DNA from: Gracilaria domingensis
Lineage: Eukaryota; Rhodophyta; Florideophyceae; Gracilariales; Gracilariaceae
Reading direction: 5' to 3'
Length of the DNA stretch: 64,000 nt
NCBI GenBank assembly: GCA_022539475.1
Contig: VCMS01000001.1
Coordinates: 558,001-622,000 of the forward strand
The notes under the pieces were generated by a model. The model was not told the origin of the DNA, searched no databases, and was given only the letters and a program-made list of their open reading frames with translations. A program made the position numbers and the translations under genes. Every line of letters starts with the position of its first letter. The first letter of the stretch is position 1. Below are positions 58,602 to 64,000 of the stretch, one piece after another.

Positions 58602-58898
58602 CTATTTGCGGAGGCGGCGGCGCGCCTCGCGGCGCGCCGTCTTGAGCAGCGCGCACAGGTTGTGCAGCAGCACGTCGCGCTGCTTGTCGCGCACGCGCAG
58701 CTGCCGCGCGAGCGCGGCCAGCTGCGCGCGCAGCGCGGCGTTCTCGGCGGCCAGATGCTGCGCGCGCGCGGACAGCCGCGCCGCCGACGCGCTCGCCTGC
58801 AGCTCGCGCAGATCGCCGTACGCGGCGCGGCGCAGCGGCGACGGCGGCGGCGGCGGCGACGGCGGCGGCGGCGGCGACGGCGGCGGCGGCGTGCTCAT
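58602..58898 (-). CDS. small proline-rich, leucine-heptad coiled-coil protein
   Basis: 98 residues from ATG 58898. N-terminal Ser/Pro repeat (PPPSPPPPPSPP, positions 4-22), then a coiled coil with leucine/alanine heptads (HLAAENAALRAQLAALARQL) and a basic tail (KTARREARRRLRK). Resembles the leucine-zipper half of a bZIP protein without a basic region. The strand is chosen because the opposite frame gives only Arg/Ala/Gly low complexity. Coding status is not certain in such GC-rich DNA. Confidence 0.45.
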   Translation of the reverse strand: MSTPPPPSPPPPPSPPPPPSPLRRAAYGDLRELQASASAARLSARAQHLAAENAALRAQLAALARQLRVRDKQRDVLLHNLCALLKTARREARRRLRK

Positions 58899-59382
58899 GG
58901 TGCGCGGCCGGGCGCGGCGCTGGCGGCTGGCGGCTGGCGGCGGGCTGCTGCGGGCGCGCCGGGCGCGGCGGTCGTTGGCGCGCCACACGCACCGACGTGA
59001 AATCAAGGGCGCGACGAGAGAGTTTTTGAGAGCCGAGCGCGTCTCGAGTGCGGCGCGCGCTGTAAACAGGCGCGCACTGTCAGCGCGCGCGCTTTTCGAT
59101 TCAAAGCGCGCGGCGGCGGCGCGTCTGTCGCGCGCGTCGCGCCGTCGCGCCGTCGCGCCGTCGCGCCGTCTCGCCGTCTCGCGCCTTTTGTCCGTTTCGA
59201 GTCGGAGCGCGTCGTCGGCGGCGCGTATGCGGGTGCGCGCGGCGGGCTTTGTGCGCTCGGCTTGCGTGCGTGGCGCCTTGTTGGGCTCTACGCGCGGCGC
59301 GCTGCTTGCTGGCGGCGGCGCTGTTTGTCGCGGCCGCGGCGCGGACGTGAGAGAGGCGCGCTCGGCGCGTGCCGCCGTCGCG
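58899..59382. other. GC-rich intergenic with a short tandem repeat
   Basis: About 480 nt, extremely CpG-rich. A CGTCGCGC-type tandem repeat lies near 59132-59185. No gene recognised; both strands have composition-driven ORFs. Confidence 0.45.
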
Positions 59383-59898
59383 ATGAGGTATGCTTTTGCG
59401 GCGGGTGCATGCGCGTTGCTGCTGTGGCTCGCCGTCGCGCCCGCCGGCTCCCTGCTCCCGCGCGCGGCGGCGCCCAAAAGGTGTGCCAGATTCCGCACCC
59501 ACGACGGCGCGCTTATCGAAAGCGACTGACACTGTTTCTTGCTGTGCGGCGCGCGTGACAGCAGCTCGGACGCGGAGCGCAGCTTTGTGATGGGCATGTG
59601 CACGGTGCCTGACGAGGCGACGGCCGATAACATTGCTCACGTGCTGGTATCGGAGCGGCTTGTGGCGTGCGTCAACCGTGTGCGCGGCGTGAAGAGCACG
59701 TACCGCTGGCAGGGCAAGGTGACGGTGGACGACGAGCTGTTGCTCATCATCAAGACGCGCGCGTCGCTGGTGGACGCGCTGCGCAGCCGGCTGACGGAGC
59801 TGCACCCGTACGACGTGCCCGAGCTGATTGTGCACCCCATCGTGGGCGGCCACCAGCCGTACCTGCACTGGCTGCAGCAGAGCACGCGCGACGAGTAG
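59383..59898 (+). CDS. CUTA: CutA1-family protein, with leader peptide (two exons)
   Basis: Small trimeric protein of the CutA family (divalent-cation tolerance in bacteria; membrane/plastid-associated in eukaryotes). Exon 1 is 59383-59480 (MRYAFAAGACALLLWLAVAPAG...), exon 2 is 59562-59898, with an 81-nt intron (AAAAG|GTGTGC ... GCGTGACAG). The spliced product is 144 residues. The leader is hydrophobic with an Ala-rich cleavage area (LLPRAAAPK), suggesting a signal peptide or plastid/envelope targeting. The CutA core is complete: MCTVPDEATADNIAHVLVSERLVACVN, STYRWQGKVTVDDELLLIIKTR, ELHPYDVPELIVHPIVGG and LHWL near the C-terminus, as in the family. Confidence 0.93.
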
Positions 59899-61871
59899 GC
59901 GCGCTTGGCGCGCTGTGTGCGCTGTGCACGTGGCGGGTGCTCGCCACCGCTACTGTTTTACGCCTTACTCGCTGCTACGGCTCGTACCTCTTCTTGTTTG
60001 TTGTCTGTCTATCTTAATGCTTGTCGACGTGACTGCGGCCACGTCAGCGCCTTGTTTGGCTGTAAGCTGTCGCCCCGCCGCATGTGCGCGTTCTGCACTC
60101 TTTTTAGTTTCGATTGTAGTGTACGTGAATTGCTTTTCTGCGCATACCTTTTTGTATCAAACCACTGCTTGCGTTGACGGCTCTGCGATGCTCGCACCAA
60201 ACACTTGCAATCCCTCGTGTGCGTGTTACGTTCTCCATCACGTCAGTGGACGTAGAATTGCGTGAGCGCAATGCGCCGCGGCACTGTGCTTGCCGAATTG
60301 GCCGCTGGCGGCGCTGAGCAATTGCAGCAGTGCGATATGGTGCGCAAAAGTGTGATGAGTGCTTGGCGCGCCGCCGCCCACCAGCGGCAGAGCTGTTTGC
60401 GTGAGCTTTATTATACAGGTTTTTTTTTTTTTTTTCTTCTTCTTCTTGCGCAGAGACAGTGGGACGGAGCCGGGCGCGGCGCGGCGCGGTGTGTGGCGGT
60501 TGTGCGGGCAAAGTTTGTTGAGAGTTGCTCGAAGAAGCTCTCAAACAGGGCGCGTGTAGTGGCGGTTTTGCGAGCGCAGCGATTATAAAGCACGAAAGTG
60601 CAGTACGTACGTTACATAGAGCGCGGTGAAGCGTGGCAAGGCGCGGGTGAAAGCCTGGAAGGTGAAGCGGCAGATAGGCGAGGAGGAGTTGCTGTTTGGG
60701 GCGGCGTTGGCACAATGTGGGGCAGACGACAGGTATGATATGGCGCTTTCCGACGCCCTTTCCGTTTGCTGTTCCGGAGCGCGATGTAAATAAAACTTTT
60801 TTTTGCGGTATAACCCCCCGTCTCATGGTAAGTGTGCGCGTTATAGCTGGCGGTGACAGCCATTCAAAGCGCCGCCGCGGTAAGAAGCGCCCGCATTCGT
60901 GCTTGCTGCGCCGTTCGCCAACGACTTGTTTCACGAGTCGTGTCAGCGCCGCAGCTGAGAGCTGCCGCGCGCGCGCTTGCCGAGTGCACCGCTGCAGTGT
61001 TGCCGCCGGTGGACCGGCACGCCGCGCCCCTCATACGAGCGCTGCGTGGCGCCGGCACGCCGGGGGGGGGGGAAGGGGGATATGGGGGGTGGGAGGCGAT
61101 GGGGGGGGGGGCGCGCGCTGCCTTGCGGGCGCGCGATGAGATGTTGCGCAGCGCGCTGTTTGGGCGCGCCGCGACTGTTTGTCTTGCTGCGGCCGAAGCC
61201 GCGCGCCAAACGGCGATGCTCACCGCGCGCGCACGGGCGCCGGCCGTGACGATCGCGCGCGATGCAACATGCAGCAATAAACAAGCGAGAGCGCGGCGCG
61301 GCGCGGCGGCGGCGGCGGCGCGGCGCGGCGGCGCGCGGGCGGCGCGGCGGCGGCGTCGCGGCGGCGGCGACACGCGCGCGCGTGGCCAACCGGCGCGCCG
61401 CGGCGGCGCGCATTTGCACATGACGTCATGGCGCGCGGCGCGCGCGCGCGCGGTGGAAGGCGGCGGCGGCGGCGGCGCGGCGGCGCGGCCATGCACGCGG
61501 CGCGCGCGCGGCGTTTGGGCGCAGTCAGCATAAAAGCGCGCGCGTGCCATGCGCGTCTATTTTTACCGCGCGCCGAAAAGGCGCGCCGCCAGCGAGCGCA
61601 GCAAACGACGGGCGCGTCTTACGCGCGCGCGCGCGCGCGCGCGCAGCGCCCACCACGCCGCACACGCCAGAAACGGCTCGTGCACGCGGCGCCACGCCGC
61701 GCTACATAAACGCACAGCCGCGCGGCGCGCCGGAAAGCCGTCACCATCGCCCATTGCGCTCCGCCACCGCCCGCCGCCCGCCGCCCGCCGCCCGCCGCCT
61801 TCGCCTTCTCCTGCTCCGTGCCCACCGCCGCCCGCCGCCGCACCCGTCCCCGCCGCGCAAGCGCCCGCTCC
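59899..61871. other. very GC-rich intergenic region
   Basis: Nearly 2 kb. Contains a T14 run followed by CTT repeats (60420-60447), G-runs at 61063-61073 and 61101-61110, and long GGC/GCG repeats. Many long ORFs on both strands are Arg/Ala/Pro repeats and therefore not credible. A CATAAAAGCG word at 61529-61538 could be a TATA-like element for the next gene. Confidence 0.5.
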
Positions 61872-61905
61872 ATGCCGCGCCCCACGCCCAAGCGCCCGCA
61901 GTCGT

Positions 61906-61948
<43 letters not shown>

Positions 61949-62168
61949 CGGCGGCCGATCAGATCGCGCCAAGACGCCGCGCGTGTCGGCGTACGCGCAC
62001 GGGCCGCCGCAAGACGCGCTGCTCCAGAAGCGGCGCGCCGCGCTGTACCACGCGCACGCGCCGCCGCCGTCGCTCTCGGCGTCGTCGGCCGCGGCCGCGC
62101 TGCTGGCGCTGTCGCAGTCGCCGCGGCCACGCCTCCAGGACACATCGCAAGCCGGCCAGACGGCGTGA
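61872..62168 (+). CDS. small hypothetical Ser-rich protein
   Basis: 98 residues from ATG 61872. Starts MPRPTPKRPQ, has a poly-Ser run encoded by TCG repeats (about residues 11-25), then a less repetitive region RAKTPRVSAYAHGPPQDALLQKRRAALYHAH with a Leu/Ala helix (SSAAAALLALSQSP). Could be a small nuclear protein; no family. Low-complexity composition keeps confidence modest. Confidence 0.4.
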
Positions 62169-62273
62169 GGCGCGCCTCGCGCCGCGCCGCGCCCTACCTC
62201 CCCCGGCGCTCGCGCGCGCTTCGTAAAAGCTTTGTGTATGTGTGTGCTGTGTGCGCTTGTTTGGCGGCGGCGC

Positions 62274-62704
62274 TCACGCGTCCAACAGCACCCTGAGCGC
62301 GGCGTCGGGCGACAGCGCGTCGAACACGTGCGTGACGCGGACGTGCAGCGCGGCGCCGTGCGCGTCGCGGCACAGCGTCCACAGCCGGTCGCGGCCGCGC
62401 ACGCGCACGCAGGTGGCCTCGGCGACGCGACCGGCGCGCGGCGCGCGCTCGGCCACGACGGCGACCCACACGTCGGCGGCGGCGCGCTCGAGACGCGCGG
62501 CCAGCGGCGGCGGCGCGGCGGCAGTGGCCACGGCCGAGCCGTCGCACAGCCGCAGCGCGGCCACGCGTCCACAGCGCGCGCGCGCGTCACGCGCGCGCCA
62601 CACGTGCGCCACGCGCACAATTCCACACCGCCGCCGCGCGCCGCCGAGCTGCGCCAGCCACGCGCGCCCGCCGACGGCGCGCAGCGCGCGCGCCAGCGGC
62701 GCGC

Positions 62705-62744
<40 letters not shown>

Positions 62745-63098
62745 GCGCGCCAGCGCGGCCACGTGCAGGCGCGCCGCGGCGCCGGCCAGCAGCGCGCCGC
62801 GGCGCGCGCGCGCGGCGCGCAGCGTGACGGCCATGCCGGGCGCCAGCGCGCGGAAGCGGCGCGCGGCGGCGGCGCCCACCAGCCGCAGCGGCGCGGCGAA
62901 CGCGCCCACCGCGCCGTCGCGCAGCGTGGCGCCGTCGGCCGTGGCCGCGCTCACCACCGCGCGCACGCTCACGGCGCGCCCGTCCGCCGCGTCCAGCGCG
63001 CGCCACAGCTCGCGCGGCGCCGCCGCCGCGAGCGCCGCGCGCGCGAACGCCGCCGCCGCGCGCCGCGCGTACTCGCCGTCCGCCGCGTCGTCGAAGCG

Positions 63099-63140
<42 letters not shown>

Positions 63141-64000
63141 CAGCGCGCCGGCGCGCCGCACCAGCGCGCCCTCCTCGCCCAGCGTCGCCAGCGCCAGCGC
63201 GCGCCCGCGCCGCGCCGCGCCGCGCGCGCGCTCCGCCACCGCGCGCCGCACGTCGCGCTCGTCGTCCAGCGACGTGCAGCGCAGCGCGTACACGCCGCCC
63301 TCGCGCACCGTCGCCGCCGCCAGCGCCACGAACGCGCGCCCGCGCACGCGCAGCGCCGCGCGCCAGAAGCCCTGCCCGTCGGCGTGCAGCGCCGTCCACG
63401 CGCGCGCGTCGGCGCGCCGGAACGCCAGCAGCCGCCCGCCCAGCGTCACGCACGCCGCGCCCGCCTGCACCTCGTCCACAAACATGCACACCTGCACGCC
63501 GTCGCGCCGCCGCACGCTCACGCTCTGCACCTCCTCATCGTCGTCGAGGCCGCGCGCGTGCGGCGGCTGCGACAGCTGCCTGCTGGCCGTTTCGCGCCAC
63601 GCGCGCTCGTGGCCGCCGGCTGCCACGTACGGTCCGTCCACCAGCACTCTCACGTCCTGCGCGCGGAATACCACCGTCACGCACGTGTGCGCTGCCGCCG
63701 TCACGCAGCTCTTTACCACAACGTCAAACTGTTGCACCGACACAATTGCTTCCACCATGCACGGCTGCACCTCGCCGCCCATGCACAGCACCTCCACCGC
63801 GCCGCTGCAGTCGCTCAGCCGCAGCACGCCCCCGCAACTGTCGCTCTCGCACTGCAGCCGCCCCACCAGCGCCACTCTGCCTTCCGCGTCGCCGCCAATC
63901 ATTCGGCCGTTCCGCAGCTGCAGCAGCATGTCGTGCAACTCACGCCTTCCAAAAACTCGTGTCTTGCTTTCACTTGCTCTCAACTCCCCCTCCTCCTCCT
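62274..64000 (-). CDS. GC-rich OB-fold-like protein, 5' end beyond window; possibly CTC1-type
   Basis: Open minus-strand frame of at least 575 codons from the stop at 62274 to the right edge; no ATG lies near the edge, so the start is outside. Two stretches resemble oligonucleotide-binding folds: near the N-terminal side GRVALVGRLQCESDSCGGVLRLSDCSGAVEVLCMGG (about nt 63770-63875), and towards the C-terminus a similar pattern (RVAALRLCDGSAVATAA). Repeated OB folds would fit a CTC1-like telomere CST-complex subunit, but this is a weak resemblance. The centre has a poly-Gly (14) and a poly-Pro (12) run. Much of the sequence is Ala/Arg-rich, so part may be unusual coding bias or linker. Confidence 0.5.

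Noticed and set aside
58606-59529. Long + strand ORF (307 codons) opposite the small coiled-coil gene
   Set aside because: Product is Arg/Ala/Gly/Ser repeats driven by GC-rich DNA; only its last part coincides with the true CutA exon 1.
59101-59868. 255-codon minus-strand ORF antisense to CutA
   Set aside because: It is the reverse complement of a well-conserved CutA coding region and consists of His/Arg/Ala low complexity.
60853-61550. Pairs of overlapping 220-codon ORFs on both strands
   Set aside because: Both are Arg/Ala repeats with no domain; expected by chance in more than 70% GC sequence lacking stop codons.

Overview
This is a nuclear chromosome segment of a photosynthetic eukaryote, most likely a red alga (Rhodophyta). 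The evidence is the gene content and structure. There are typical eukaryotic nuclear genes (Mediator MED10, CstF-77, MRG15, NAC-alpha, clathrin light chain, NDR kinase, CDIN1, a TBC-domain protein). There are also several proteins with plastid-type leaders (DWARF27-like isomerase, lumenal DUF1499 protein, M48 peptidase of the PGM48 type, HAT-repeat RNA factor, YqeY). Most genes have a single exon. The few introns I could reconstruct are mostly 71-106 nt with GT-AG ends (526 nt in CstF-77). The taxonomic call is inference; no marker gene settles it.

Layout. 0-6 kb: 3' part of a YbeY RNase gene, an unknown beta-rich protein, MED10 and a large unknown GC-rich ORF. 6-17.5 kb: a protein with six PAM2 (poly(A)-binding-protein-binding) motifs and 23 acidic-context tryptophans, a 1,329-residue protein with ASH-like segments, and CstF-77. 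17.5-19.3 kb: a repeat-rich gap. 19.3-25.3 kb: PPi-dependent phosphofructokinase and a cytochrome-P450-reductase-like flavoprotein sharing a divergent GC-rich promoter, then a HAT-repeat protein. 26.7-38 kb: clathrin light chain, a membrane protein, a degenerate TBC protein, NAC-alpha, MRG15, M48 peptidase and a frameshifted ketopantoate-reductase gene. 38.7-49.2 kb: DUF1499, YqeY, a gap with LINE debris and a dyad cluster, DWARF27-like isomerase, an alpha/beta hydrolase without its serine, and a zinc-finger protein. 50.7-55 kb: small leader-peptide ORFs, CDIN1 and an unknown membrane protein. 55.4-64 kb: NDR kinase, then an abrupt switch to very GC-rich sequence with CutA and three less certain genes, the last running off the right edge.

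Genes are packed singly on both strands, with no operon logic. Linking themes are RNA metabolism (YbeY, PAM2/W protein, CstF-77, HAT protein), transcription and chromatin (MED10, MRG15), plastid function, and protein targeting (NAC-alpha, clathrin light chain, TBC).

The most unusual items are the hexa-PAM2, tryptophan-rich protein, which has the composition of a GW182-like silencing or deadenylation scaffold; a 99-nt near-perfect hairpin at 36.7 kb; five consecutive CAATC/GATTG dyads at 43.1 kb; two catalytic-residue-deficient enzymes (TBC protein, alpha/beta hydrolase); and two genes broken by a single base at a homopolymer. Many long ORFs in the GC-rich segments are shadows caused by composition and were left out.
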